Source of the DNA: Sphingomonas sp. LC-1
GTDB taxonomy: Bacteria > Pseudomonadota > Alphaproteobacteria > Sphingomonadales > Sphingomonadaceae
Direction: 5' to 3'
NCBI RefSeq assembly: GCF_025371035.1
Contig: NZ_JANZXB010000001.1
Coordinates: 1 to 64,000 of the forward strand
DNA length: 64,000 nucleotides
Position 1 is the first letter of the stretch. Each line of letters begins with the position of its first letter. The translations under genes were made by a program, and so were the position numbers. The notes below the pieces were generated by a model, which ran no database searches, was not told the DNA's origin, and worked only from the letters and a program-made list of their open reading frames with translations. Of this stretch, positions 26,792 through 36,243 are shown piece after piece.

Positions 26792-29700
26792 GGGCCGGGC
26801 CCTCCTCGTCGCCCCTTCGTTCATTCGCCTCGCGCTGCCGCGCTTCTTCCTCTGCATCTTCGGCCTCATGGTCGTTTTCGCGCGCCAGCCACTTCTTGGC
26901 GGCAATGTAGAAGACCGGAGTGAAGAAGATGCCGAATGCGGTGGCCGCGATCATGCCGCCCATCACGCCAGTGCCCACAGCACGGCGGCTGGCCGCACCG
27001 GCACCCGTCGCGATGAACAGCGGCACCATGCCCAGGATGAAGGCAAGGCTGGTCATCAGGATGGGGCGCAGTCGCTGGCGTGCGGCCTCGACCGTCGCCT
27101 CGAAGGGGGTGCGGCCCGCCTCCTGATCCTCGATCGCGAATTCGACGATCAGGATGGCGTTCTTGGCGGCCAGACCGATGATCGTGATGAGACCGACGTT
27201 GAAATACACGTCCGCCGAGAAGCCCCGGAAGATGGTCATCAGCACCGCACCCAGCACGCCGAACGGCACCACCAGCAACACCGCGAGCGGGATCGCCCAG
27301 CTTTCGTACAGCGCCGCGAGCAGCAGGAACACGACGACCAGCGACAGGCCGAGCAAGAGGCCGATCTGGCCGCCCGCCTGTTGCTCTTCATAGGCGGTGC
27401 CGGTCCATTCGAAGCTCATGCCCGCCGGCATCACCTCCCGCGCGATCTTTTCCATTTCCTTCAGGGCCGTGCCGGTCGACTGGCCCTGTGCCGCCATGCC
27501 CGAGACGGTAAGCGACGGATAACCGTTATACCGCTCCAACTGCTGCGGGCCGTTCTGCCAGCGAACCTTCGTGAAGGCCGAGAAGGGCACCATGTTGCCC
27601 TGCGCATTGCGGACACGAAGCGCCAGCACGTCCTCGGGTGACATGCGCTGCGGCGCATCGGCCTGAAGATAGACGCGCAAGACATTGCCTTCGCCGACGA
27701 AGTCGTTAGCATAGGCCGAACCGAACGCGATCGATAGCGTCTGGTTTACGTCCGCGATCTGGAGGCCCAGCGCGCGGGCCTGAATGCGATCGATGTCGAC
27801 ATAGAGCTGCGGCGCGGGGCCCAGCCCTTCGGGACGAACGCCCATCAGCGCCTTGTTCTGCGACGCCTTGGCCAGGATCGCCCCCTGCGCCTGTTGCAGC
27901 GCGGCTTCGCCCAGACCGGAGCGATCCTCGATCTTCATCGAAAAGCCGGTCGCATTGCCCAGCGCCTGGATCGGCGGCGGGTCGAGCGCGAAGATGGTCG
28001 CTTCGGGGATCGACTGGACGAAGCCCATCGTCTTGCCGACCAAGGTAGTGGAATTATTCTCCGTCCCCTTGCGATCGTGCCAGGGCTTGAGATTGACGAA
28101 CGAGATGCCCGCCGCCTGGCCCTGACCGAAGAAATTGAACCCGGCGACCGACACGATGTCCGACACCTGCGGCTGGGCATGGAGGAACTTCTCGACCTTG
28201 GTGATCGCCTCGCCGGTCCGTTCCAGCGTCGCGCCGGGCGCAGCGTCATAGGACACGAAGATATAGCCTTGGTCCTCGGTCGGCAGGAAGCCACCGGGAA
28301 TACGGGTGAACATCAGGCCGGTGATGACGACGACCACCGCGAACACCGCCAGCCAACGGACCGGGCGCGCCATCATCCGCTTGACGCCGCCGCTATATTT
28401 ATCCGTTCCCCGGCGGAAACGGTCGTTGAACCCGTTGAAGAAGCGTTGCGGCAGGCCCCGAATGCCGGGCTTCGGCTCGGGGCGATCCTCCAGATGCGCA
28501 TCTTCCTGCTTCAGCAAGGTCGCGCACAAGGCGGGCGTCAGGGTCAGCGCGAGGACCGCCGAGAAGAAGATCGACACCGCCAGCGTCACCGAGAATTGGC
28601 GATAGATGCCCCCCGTCGATCCGGGAAAGAACGCCATGGGGATGAACACGGCGACCAGCACCAGCGTGATGCCGATGATCGCACCGGTGATCTGCCCCAT
28701 CGCCTTCACGGTCGCGCGGCGGGGACTCAGCCCCTCCTCGGACATGATACGCTCGACATTTTCGACGACCACGATCGCGTCGTCGACCAGGATGCCGATC
28801 GCCACGACCATGCCGAACAGCGACAGGGTATTGATCGAGAAGCCGAAGGCCAGCAGTCCGATACAGGCACCGCCCAGCGCGATCGGCACGACGATCGCGG
28901 GGATCAGCGTTGCGCGCCAGTTCTGAAGGAACAGGAACATCACCAGGAAGACGAGGATCATCGCCTCGACCAGCGTATGGATCACACTATCGACCGAGGC
29001 GGTGATGAACGGGGTGGTGGTGAAGGGCACGCTCCACGTCACATCGGCGGGGAAGCTGGATTGCAGTTCCTTCATCCGCGCCGCGACCGCGTCCGCCGTT
29101 GCCAGCGCGTTGGCGCCGCTCGCGAGCTGGACCGCCAGACCGACCGTCTCCTTGCCGTTCAGGGTCAGGCGGAAACCATAATTGTCCTTGCCCAGTTCGA
29201 CCCGCGCGACATCGCCCAGCCGGATCGCCGACCCATCAGGATTGGCGCGGATGATGATCTGGCGGAACTGCTCCGGCGTGGCGAAGCGGTTCTGGGTAAT
29301 GATCTGCGCGGTGAACTCGGCGGTGCGGGTGATCGGCTGCGCGCCGATCGAGCCGCCTGCCGTCTGGCTGTTCTGCTCCTGCACCGCCGCGAGCGCTTCC
29401 GACGCGGACAGGCTGTAGCCCGCCAGCTTCTGCGGATCGAGCCAGATCCGCATCGCATAGGGCGAACCGAATAGCTGCACGTCGCCGACGCCGTCGATAC
29501 GCCGCAGTTCGTTGCGGATATTATTCTCGGCGAAATTGCCCATTTCGACCGGGCTCGTCTTGCCCGACTTCGAACTGAGCGTGATAACCTCCAAGAAGCC
29601 CGCCGAGCCCTCGGTCACCTGGATGCCCAGCGCGCGAACCTCCTGGGGCAAGCGCGGCTCGGCGCGGCTTAGCCGATCCTGAACCTGCGTGCGCGCAACG

Positions 29701-30002
29701 TCCAGGTCGGTGCCGGGCTTGAAGGTAACGGTAATCTGCGCAGTGCCGTTCGATCGGCTGGTCGACGCCATGTAGAGGAAGTTGTCGACGCCGTTCAGTT
29801 CCTTTTCGATGACGGCGGTCACCGACCGGTCCATCACCTCGGCATCGGCGCCGTTATAGCTGATCGCCAGGTTGAGCGCGGGCGGCGCGACCGACGGGTA
29901 ATTCTCGATCGGCAATAGACGCAGCGCGATCACGCCGAACAGCGCGATGAAGAGCGCGATCACCCAGGCGAAAACCGGGTGATAGACGAAAAAGCGGTTC
30001 AT
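26784..30002 (-). CDS. HAE1-family RND multidrug efflux pump, inner-membrane subunit
   Basis: This is an AcrB/AdeB-type proton-driven pump, 1072 residues, the usual family length. It has 12 membrane helices and two large periplasmic loops. Typical segments are FAWVIALFIALFGVIAL, the duplicated hydrophobic blocks, and the proton-relay region AIGILVDDAIVVVENVERIM. The C-terminal cytoplasmic tail is highly charged. It starts MNRFFVYHP at 30002, 19 bases after the membrane fusion protein stop. The substrate range cannot be told from sequence. Confidence 0.95.
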   Translation of the reverse strand: MNRFFVYHPVFAWVIALFIALFGVIALRLLPIENYPSVAPPALNLAISYNGADAEVMDRSVTAVIEKELNGVDNFLYMASTSRSNGTAQITVTFKPGTDLDVARTQVQDRLSRAEPRLPQEVRALGIQVTEGSAGFLEVITLSSKSGKTSPVEMGNFAENNIRNELRRIDGVGDVQLFGSPYAMRIWLDPQKLAGYSLSASEALAAVQEQNSQTAGGSIGAQPITRTAEFTAQIITQNRFATPEQFRQIIIRANPDGSAIRLGDVARVELGKDNYGFRLTLNGKETVGLAVQLASGANALATADAVAARMKELQSSFPADVTWSVPFTTTPFITASVDSVIHTLVEAMILVFLVMFLFLQNWRATLIPAIVVPIALGGACIGLLAFGFSINTLSLFGMVVAIGILVDDAIVVVENVERIMSEEGLSPRRATVKAMGQITGAIIGITLVLVAVFIPMAFFPGSTGGIYRQFSVTLAVSIFFSAVLALTLTPALCATLLKQEDAHLEDRPEPKPGIRGLPQRFFNGFNDRFRRGTDKYSGGVKRMMARPVRWLAVFAVVVVITGLMFTRIPGGFLPTEDQGYIFVSYDAAPGATLERTGEAITKVEKFLHAQPQVSDIVSVAGFNFFGQGQAAGISFVNLKPWHDRKGTENNSTTLVGKTMGFVQSIPEATIFALDPPPIQALGNATGFSMKIEDRSGLGEAALQQAQGAILAKASQNKALMGVRPEGLGPAPQLYVDIDRIQARALGLQIADVNQTLSIAFGSAYANDFVGEGNVLRVYLQADAPQRMSPEDVLALRVRNAQGNMVPFSAFTKVRWQNGPQQLERYNGYPSLTVSGMAAQGQSTGTALKEMEKIAREVMPAGMSFEWTGTAYEEQQAGGQIGLLLGLSLVVVFLLLAALYESWAIPLAVLLVVPFGVLGAVLMTIFRGFSADVYFNVGLITIIGLAAKNAILIVEFAIEDQEAGRTPFEATVEAARQRLRPILMTSLAFILGMVPLFIATGAGAASRRAVGTGVMGGMIAATAFGIFFTPVFYIAAKKWLARENDHEAEDAEEEARQREANERRGDEEGPAHA

Positions 30003-30021
30003 GATGATGTGACTCCGGCGA

Positions 30022-31212
30022 TCAGCGGGCCGTGACGGGCTGACCGCCCGGTTGCCCCTGTCCCTGCGCCTGTTGACCGGCCTGTGGCTCGGGTGGCTGG
30101 ATGCGGACCTTCTGGCCCGGCTGCACCTTCTGCCACCCCTCGGTCACGACCTTTTCGCCGGGCTTCAGACCCGACAGGATCACCCAATTGCTGCCGACCT
30201 GTCCGCCCAGCGTCACCGGGCGGGACTGAACCGTACCCGATCCGTCGACCACCATCACCGACGCGGCTTGGTTGCTCAGCTGGACCGCCCGCTGCGGCAC
30301 CGAGATGCCGTTGCGGATCGTCCCGGCATTGACATGCGCGCGCACGAACTGCCCCGGCAACAACATGCGGTTCTGATTGGGGAAGCGCGCACGCAGCTGC
30401 TGGCTGCCCGTCGTCGGATCGACCGTCTGTCCGGCAAAGTCGAGCTGCCCCGTCGGCCCATATTCGCGACCGTCCTCCAGCGTCAGGCGCACGGTGATAT
30501 GCGACAGGTCGGGCAGCGCCAGCCCGCCCGAGCGCGCCTGCTGGATCAACGCGCTCAACGCCGCGCTCGACTGGGTGAAGACGGCGTAGATAGGCGACAT
30601 CTGGTCGACCTGCGTCAGCGGCGTCGCCTGGGTCGCGCTGACCAGCGCACCTTCGGTCACCTGCGCACGGCCCACCCGGCCCGCAATGGGTGCGCGGACG
30701 ATGGTATAGCTCAACTGCAACTGTGCCCGCGACAAGGCTGCGCGGGCATCGGCGACGCTGGCGTCAGCCTGTCGCAGCTCCGACTGGGCGGCATCGAATT
30801 CCTGCGCGCTGACCGCCCGTTCGGCGACCAGCGGCTGATAGCGACGCACGATCGACGCGGCATTGGCGCGCGCGGCCTGGGCGCGGGCCAGCGTCGCCTG
30901 CGCCTGGACGACTTGCGCGCGATAGTCGCGCTGGTCGATGCGGAACAGCGGCTGCCCCTCGGCGACGTCGGAGCCTTCGCGATACAGTCGCGCCTCGACG
31001 ATGCCATCGGTCCGCGCGCGCACCTCGGCGGTGCGAATCGCCTCGATCCGGCCGGGTAGTTCGATGACATTGGGGACGGCGCCCGCATGAACCGTGATGG
31101 CGGCGACGACCGGTGGCGGGGGCGCGGCCGGTTGCTGCTGATCCCCTTGCCCGCACGCCGCGAGCGCAAAAGCCATCGCCAAAGACGACCCGAAGCCGGA
31201 AAATTTGAACAC
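30022..31212 (-). CDS. RND efflux membrane fusion lipoprotein (AcrA family)
   Basis: This periplasmic adaptor linking the RND pump to the NodT channel has 396 residues. A lipobox (ALAAC) is followed by the lipoyl half (GIVEARLYREGSDVAEGQPLF), a coiled-coil hairpin (about residues 95-160), the second lipoyl half (IVRAPIAGRVGRAQVTEGALV) and beta-barrel domains. I choose GTG 31212 as start: an in-frame ATG at 31254 falls inside the predicted -10 box, and the mRNA should begin downstream of it. AGGGGG lies nine bases before the GTG. The tail is Gln/Gly/Pro-rich. Confidence 0.88.
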   Translation of the reverse strand: MFKFSGFGSSLAMAFALAACGQGDQQQPAAPPPPVVAAITVHAGAVPNVIELPGRIEAIRTAEVRARTDGIVEARLYREGSDVAEGQPLFRIDQRDYRAQVVQAQATLARAQAARANAASIVRRYQPLVAERAVSAQEFDAAQSELRQADASVADARAALSRAQLQLSYTIVRAPIAGRVGRAQVTEGALVSATQATPLTQVDQMSPIYAVFTQSSAALSALIQQARSGGLALPDLSHITVRLTLEDGREYGPTGQLDFAGQTVDPTTGSQQLRARFPNQNRMLLPGQFVRAHVNAGTIRNGISVPQRAVQLSNQAASVMVVDGSGTVQSRPVTLGGQVGSNWVILSGLKPGEKVVTEGWQKVQPGQKVRIQPPEPQAGQQAQGQGQPGGQPVTAR

Positions 31213-31234
31213 CCGGTAAAACCCCCTGAACCTG

Positions 31235-31278
31235 ATGACGTTTAAGTCATTCATATTCCCTGTACCTCGCACCTGCAA
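31235..31278 (-). promoter_or_regulatory. Predicted promoter and TetR operator of the RND operon
   Basis: On the minus strand TTGCAG (31278-31273) and TATGAA (31255-31250) are separated by exactly 17 bases, a good -35/-10 pair. Just downstream, at the expected transcription start, is the palindrome ATGAC-N6-GTCAT (31235-31250). A repressor bound there would block initiation. The divergent tetR gene starts 92 bases away. Confidence 0.6.
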
Positions 31279-31341
31279 AAAAGCAACGATAGGGTGCAAT
31301 AAAATTTGACCTATGCCGCGACTGGTCGCAGAGAGGGGATC

Positions 31342-31974
31342 ATGGCCACGATCAAACGGACCGCTGGACGCCCGACGCGAGAGCAGGCCCAGCATATTGA
31401 CGATATTATCCTGACCGGCGCGCGGGCGGCGTTTTGCTGTCGCGGGATCGAGGGCACCTCGATGGAGGAGATCGCCCTGTCCGTCGGGGTCAGCAAGCAC
31501 ACCATCTATCGTCGCTATGCCGGCAAGATGGCGTTGCTGGATGCGGTGGTCAGTCGAGATCTGGAACGGTTGAGCCGTGCCGTACTGGATGTCGCCAGCG
31601 ATCCCGATCCGCTGGAGCGGCTGCATACCGCGGCCCGGCGATTTTTCTTTTTCTGTGTCGAGCCGGAATCGATTCGGTTCATGGCATTTCTGACATCCGA
31701 GGCGGTCTTCTCGGACGAGTTGCGCGAGCGCTTCGCCACCTGGGACCGGATCATTTCCGACCCGTTGATCGCCTGCATGCGCGACGCGCAACAGGCTGGC
31801 GCGTTGCGACAGGATGAAACCCCGCTCAGCCTGTTCAACCTGCTGACCGACATGCTCGACGGCCCCAGCCGCCGCATGCAGTTCTCCCTGCCCGATCCGT
31901 TCGGCGGATTGGATCCCGCCGCCTTCTTCGAGCATCGCTGGTCGGTGTTCCTCAAGGTCGCCACGGCGGCTTGA
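31342..31974 (+). CDS. TetR-family transcriptional repressor of the RND operon
   Basis: This 210-residue regulator has an N-terminal TetR HTH (GTSMEEIALSVGVSKHTIYRRYAGK, residues about 38-62) and a helical ligand-binding C-terminal domain. It is divergent from the RND operon with a palindromic operator between them, the classic AcrR arrangement. ATG 31342 follows GAGGGGATC. The GH130 gene begins 38 bases after its stop on the same strand, so readthrough into the sugar operon is possible. Confidence 0.88.
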   Translation: MATIKRTAGRPTREQAQHIDDIILTGARAAFCCRGIEGTSMEEIALSVGVSKHTIYRRYAGKMALLDAVVSRDLERLSRAVLDVASDPDPLERLHTAARRFFFFCVEPESIRFMAFLTSEAVFSDELRERFATWDRIISDPLIACMRDAQQAGALRQDETPLSLFNLLTDMLDGPSRRMQFSLPDPFGGLDPAAFFEHRWSVFLKVATAA

Positions 31975-32012
31975 GCGGGAACGCGACAGGCGGCGCGGAC
32001 GTTGGCGGGCCC

Positions 32013-33128
32013 ATGGCCGACGACTTGCTGATCTTTCGCCCCGATGATGTCGATCTTTCGCGATCCCCGCTGCGGCGCGGGATAGCCGAGCCCACCTATG
32101 TGCTGGGCGCGTTCAATCCGGGGATGACCCGGCTGGCCAATGGCAATTTGTTGCTGATGGTCCGTGTCGCGGAGGCATTGAGCCAGCCCGTCGATGGCGC
32201 CCATGTCCGCGCGATCCGCTGGACAGCGGCGGGTTATGTGCTCGACCGTTACCCGCTGGACGCCGTCGATATGACCGATCCCCGGCAATTCGCCATCCGG
32301 GGCAGCGCGCATCGTATCCTGGCGCTCACCTCGCTATCCTGGCTGTTGCCGGTCGAACTCACCCCGGCCGGAATGCGGATCGTCGCGGTCCATTACGACA
32401 AGGCGATCGAACCCGCCGCCACCTATCAGGATTACGGGGTCGAGGACGCCCGGATCAGTTGCGTCGGGGACCGCTGGTACATGACCAGTTGTTCGGTATC
32501 GGCGGAGCGGCATTCGACCACGCTTCACATCTCCGACAATGGTCTGGACTATCGGCTGGCAGGAATCATCCTCGACCATCAGAACAAGGACATGCTGTTC
32601 TTCGAAGGGCTGATCGATGGGCGGTTCATGGCGCTGACCCGGCCGCTGGGCGAAGTCTATTTCGCCTATCCGGATGACAGCCCCTTTGTCGGCGGCCCGT
32701 CGATCAATTTCGCGACCTCGCCCGATGCCCTGCATTGGAAGCCGGTCGAGGCGCCCGGCATCCGTGCCCGCAAGACATCGACCTCCGCTATGAAGGTCGG
32801 CGGGGGCACGCCGCCGATCCTGACCGAGCAGGGCTGGCTCACCTTGTATCACGGCGTCGAGCGGCGCGAGTCGGTCGGTATCTATCGCAGCTTTTGGGCC
32901 TTGTTCGACAGGGACGATCCCACCCGTATCTTGCGGCTGGAAGATGATCGCCCGGTTCTGGAGGCCGACCCCGGCCTGACCGCCTCGATCGCGCATCAAA
33001 TGTATCTGCCGACTCCGGTCGTCTTCTCGACGGGCATCGTCGACATGGGCGACCATTATCTGGTCGCCAGCGGGGAAGCCGACCTGGCCTGTCGCATGAC
33101 CCGCCTGCCCAAGAGCGTCTTCGCATGA
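32013..33128 (+). CDS. GH130-family glycoside phosphorylase/hydrolase
   Basis: This 371-residue five-bladed beta-propeller protein of the GH130 type carries FNPGMTRLANGNLLLMVRV near the N-terminus and VEDARISCVGDRWYMT in the middle, both characteristic. Family members phosphorolyse or hydrolyse beta-mannosides such as mannosyl-glucose or mannobiose. The exact substrate is unknown. There is no signal peptide, so it acts in the cytoplasm. The ATG at 32013 is preferred over an upstream TTG. The stop overlaps the next ATG (ATGA), coupling it to the GH13 gene. Confidence 0.8.
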   Translation: MADDLLIFRPDDVDLSRSPLRRGIAEPTYVLGAFNPGMTRLANGNLLLMVRVAEALSQPVDGAHVRAIRWTAAGYVLDRYPLDAVDMTDPRQFAIRGSAHRILALTSLSWLLPVELTPAGMRIVAVHYDKAIEPAATYQDYGVEDARISCVGDRWYMTSCSVSAERHSTTLHISDNGLDYRLAGIILDHQNKDMLFFEGLIDGRFMALTRPLGEVYFAYPDDSPFVGGPSINFATSPDALHWKPVEAPGIRARKTSTSAMKVGGGTPPILTEQGWLTLYHGVERRESVGIYRSFWALFDRDDPTRILRLEDDRPVLEADPGLTASIAHQMYLPTPVVFSTGIVDMGDHYLVASGEADLACRMTRLPKSVFA

Positions 33129-34720
33129 CGGCGCGCCCCTGGTGGCAGTCCGCCGTCCTCTACCAGATTTACCCCTGGTCCTTTCAGGATAGCGATGGCG
33201 ACGGGATTGGCGACCTGCGCGGGATCGAGGCGCGGCTCGACTATCTGGTCGAACTGGGCATCGACGCGATCTGGCTTTCGCCTATTTTTCCTTCACCTAT
33301 GGCCGATTTTGGATACGATGTCGCAGGTTATTGTGGGGTCGATCCGCGGTTCGGAAGCCTTGCGGACTTCGACTCCCTGCTCGCATCGGCGCATGCCCGC
33401 GGATTGAAGCTGCTGCTGGATTTCGTGCCCAATCACAGCTCCGACCAGCACCCCTGGTTCGTCGAGAGCCGATCCTCGCGCGATAACCCCAAGCGGGACT
33501 GGTATATATGGCGCGATCCCGCTCCCGATGGTGGGCCACCTAACAACTGGATCAGCGATTTCGGGGGCCCCGCCTGGACTTGGGACGCCGAGACCGGCCA
33601 ATATTATTACCACGCCTTTCTAAAGCAGCAGCCCGATCTCAATTGGCGCAACCCGGAGGTGCGCACGGCGATGCTCGACGTGCTCCGCTTCTGGTTCGCG
33701 CGCGGGGTCGACGGGTTCCGGATCGACGTGCTGTGGCATATCGTCAAACACGCCGACTTTCCCGACAATCCGCTCAACCCAGACTGGGACCCGGCGACCG
33801 GCGAGATGAACCGGGTGTTCCAGCTCCACTCCACCGACCAGCCCGAAGTGCACGACATTGCCGCCGACATGCGCGCCATTGCGGACGCGTTCAGCCGCGA
33901 GGGGGATGACCGCGTCCTGATCGGCGAAATCTACCTGCCTGTCGAACGGCTGATGCGCTATTATGGGCAGGCGGGCGAAGGGGTGCATCTGCCCTTCAAC
34001 TTCCAGTTGATCGACGCGCCCTGGGATGCACGCCATCTGGCGCGCATGATCGCCGAATATGAAGCCGCCCTGCCCCCCGGCGGCTGGCCCAATTGGGTGC
34101 TGGGCAACCATGACCGCCCCCGTAGCGCCACCAAGCGCGGCGCGGGCCAGGCGCGGGTCGCGGCGATGCTGCTCATGACGCTGCGGGGCACGCCGACGCT
34201 TTATTATGGCGACGAACTCGGCATGGAAAATGGCGACATTCCTGCCGACCGGGTCCGTGATCCCCGCGAACTGCGCGAACCGGGACTGGGGCTTGGCCGC
34301 GATCCGGTTCGCACGCCGATGCCGTGGGACGACAGCGCGAATGGCGGGTTTACCAATGGCGAACCCTGGCTTCCGCTGGGGCAGGACTGGCAGCATCGCA
34401 ACGTGGCGACCGAGTTGGCGGAGCCTGGCTCGATGCTCGCGCTGCACCGCGAACTACTTGCGCTGCGCCGCGTTACTCCCTCGCTGGCTACGGGTTCGAT
34501 CCGGCTGATCGAGGCGACAGGCCCTGTCCTGGCCTATGAGCGTGAGCAGGATGGCGCGCGCTTCGTAATCGCACTCAATCTCGGTCACGAGCCTGCTGCC
34601 GTCGATCTGCCGCATGGGCGTCCCCTGCTTTCCACCCTGCCCGGCCCGCTGCCGGATACCAGCCCTGCCCTGCTTCGCCCCGATGAGGGGCTGATCCTGA
34701 AAGTCGACAATCCCGCATGA
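33125..34720 (+). CDS. GH13 alpha-glucosidase-type amylase
   Basis: This 531-residue cytoplasmic enzyme has a TIM-barrel and C-terminal beta-sandwich. The catalytic residues are nucleophile D201 (GFRIDVLW), acid/base E268 (LIGEIYL) and D330 (LGNHDRPR). The N-terminus WWQSAVLYQIYPWSFQDSDGDGIGDL is typical of alpha-glucosidase/oligo-1,6-glucosidase subfamilies that act on short alpha-glucosides or sucrose-like sugars. It overlaps the GH130 and GT4 genes by four bases each. Confidence 0.92.
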   Translation: MTARPWWQSAVLYQIYPWSFQDSDGDGIGDLRGIEARLDYLVELGIDAIWLSPIFPSPMADFGYDVAGYCGVDPRFGSLADFDSLLASAHARGLKLLLDFVPNHSSDQHPWFVESRSSRDNPKRDWYIWRDPAPDGGPPNNWISDFGGPAWTWDAETGQYYYHAFLKQQPDLNWRNPEVRTAMLDVLRFWFARGVDGFRIDVLWHIVKHADFPDNPLNPDWDPATGEMNRVFQLHSTDQPEVHDIAADMRAIADAFSREGDDRVLIGEIYLPVERLMRYYGQAGEGVHLPFNFQLIDAPWDARHLARMIAEYEAALPPGGWPNWVLGNHDRPRSATKRGAGQARVAAMLLMTLRGTPTLYYGDELGMENGDIPADRVRDPRELREPGLGLGRDPVRTPMPWDDSANGGFTNGEPWLPLGQDWQHRNVATELAEPGSMLALHRELLALRRVTPSLATGSIRLIEATGPVLAYEREQDGARFVIALNLGHEPAAVDLPHGRPLLSTLPGPLPDTSPALLRPDEGLILKVDNPA

Positions 34721-35727
34721 AAATCGCGATGATCGCCCCGATCGCGTGGCGCACCCCGCCGCGCGCCTATGGTCCCTGGGAGTTGGTGACGAGCCTGTTG
34801 ACCGAGGCATTGGTCGAACGTGGTGTCGATGTGACGCTGTTCGCAACGCAGGACAGCGTGACCCGCGCGACGCTCGCCGGGCCAGTGCCCGCGCCCTATT
34901 CGGAAGATCCGAGCATCGATGCGAAGGTCTGGGAAATGCGCCACCTCGCGGCCGTGTTCGAGCGGGCGGATGAGTTCGACCTAATCCACAACCAGGCGGA
35001 TTTTCCTGCCCACGCCTTTGCCGGGCTGATCGATACGCCGATGGTCACGACGATCCACGGCTTTTCGTCCGAGCGGATCGTCCCGATGTACGAACCCTAT
35101 CAGGATCGGGTTCACTATGTCGCCATATCCGACGCCGATCGCCATCCGCGCCTTCGCTATGCCGAGACCATCCATCACGGCATTCCGATCGAGGATTTCC
35201 CGTTCGACCCGGCGGGCAGCGACGACCTGCTCTTCTTCGGGCGCATCCACCCAGACAAGGGTGCTGCGGAGGCAATCGCGGTGGCGCAGGCCACCGGCCG
35301 GAGGCTGGTCATGGCCGGGATCGTCCAGGATCAAGGCTATTGGGAGCGAGAGGTCGCGCCGCATGTCGATGGCGATCGGATCGTCTATCGCGGGCCCGTC
35401 GGTGGCGCGGACCGTGTCGCCGCGCTGGGCCAGGCCAGGGCCTTGCTCCATCTCATCAATTTCGACGAGCCGTTCGGCCTGTCGGTGGTGGAGGCCATGG
35501 CCTGCGGCACGCCGGTGATCGCGATCCGGCGCGGATCGATGCCGGAGCTGATCGAAGACGGGGTGAACGGCTTTCTGGTCGACACCGTGGACGAGGCCGT
35601 CGCGGCGCTGGCACGGATCGACACGATCGACCGCGCCGCATGCCGAAATATCGCCGCGACCCGCTTCTCGGTCGATCGAATGGCCGATCGCTATCTGGCG
35701 CTGTATCGCTCCATTCTAGGCCGATAG
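34717..35727 (+). CDS. GT4-family glycosyltransferase
   Basis: This 336-residue GT-B fold enzyme lacks a signal or membrane helices. The N-terminal motif MKIAMIAPIAWRTPPRAYGPWE is the GT4 acceptor-side loop. The C-terminal half has the E-x7-E nucleotide-sugar motif (DEPFGLSVVEAMACGTPVIA) and RIHPDKGAAEA. Acceptor and donor cannot be assigned. Four-base coupling to GH13 indicates a shared metabolic task. It meets marR tail to tail with no gap. Confidence 0.85.
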   Translation: MKIAMIAPIAWRTPPRAYGPWELVTSLLTEALVERGVDVTLFATQDSVTRATLAGPVPAPYSEDPSIDAKVWEMRHLAAVFERADEFDLIHNQADFPAHAFAGLIDTPMVTTIHGFSSERIVPMYEPYQDRVHYVAISDADRHPRLRYAETIHHGIPIEDFPFDPAGSDDLLFFGRIHPDKGAAEAIAVAQATGRRLVMAGIVQDQGYWEREVAPHVDGDRIVYRGPVGGADRVAALGQARALLHLINFDEPFGLSVVEAMACGTPVIAIRRGSMPELIEDGVNGFLVDTVDEAVAALARIDTIDRAACRNIAATRFSVDRMADRYLALYRSILGR

Positions 35728-36180
35728 TCAGCCGCGCAGCGACAGCGCGATCGCGTCGATCCGCTGGAGCATCGTGACGAAACGGTCCAGTTCCTCGGGT
35801 TCGAATCCGGCGAAGAGTTGCGCCTCCAGTTCCAATGCCTTGGGCGCGACATCGGCGTAGAGCGTGCGTCCGGCGTCGGTCAGGACCAGCAAATGCGATC
35901 GCCGGTCGCCGTCATGCGCCGTGCGCTCCAGCAACCCGCGCCCGACCATGGCGATGGCGGCGCGTGAAACCGTGACCTTGTCCATCCGGCTCCGCTCGCA
36001 CACCCTCGACTGGGCGACCCCGCCCTCCTCCGCCACGATGGCGATCAGCCGCCACTCAGGGATCGTCAGCCCGAAAAGCTGTTGATAGGCGCTGGCGATA
36101 TGGTCGCTGACGAGGTTCGAGGTGATCGACAGGCGATAGGGGAGAAAGGCGTCCAGCCGCAATTCGCGAGATCGTAACAT
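35728..36180 (-). CDS. MarR-family regulator of the homogentisate operon
   Basis: This 150-residue winged-helix regulator contains LTIPEWRLIAIVAEEGGVAQSRV, MDKVTVSRAAIAMVGRGLLER and HDGDRRSHLLVLTDAG, the MarR wing. It is transcribed divergently from hppD across a 63-bp gap, which points to local control of 4-hydroxyphenylpyruvate and homogentisate breakdown, as HpaR/HmgR-type regulators do. A TTGACA sequence at 36181-36186 adjoins its start codon. Confidence 0.85.
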   Translation of the reverse strand: MLRSRELRLDAFLPYRLSITSNLVSDHIASAYQQLFGLTIPEWRLIAIVAEEGGVAQSRVCERSRMDKVTVSRAAIAMVGRGLLERTAHDGDRRSHLLVLTDAGRTLYADVAPKALELEAQLFAGFEPEELDRFVTMLQRIDAIALSLRG

Positions 36181-36243
36181 TTGACACCAATTCTCCGTTC
36201 TGCGATCTAGTTTCTCACGATACTGGATCAGGAGTTGGACGTC

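Noticed and set aside
25181-26923. A 580-codon frame on the plus strand
   Set aside because: Antisense to the NodT-type channel gene. No signal, domain or ribosome site supports it.
31213-31254. Longer membrane fusion protein starting at ATG 31254
   Set aside because: This ATG lies in the predicted -10 box and the extra codons overlap the palindromic operator.
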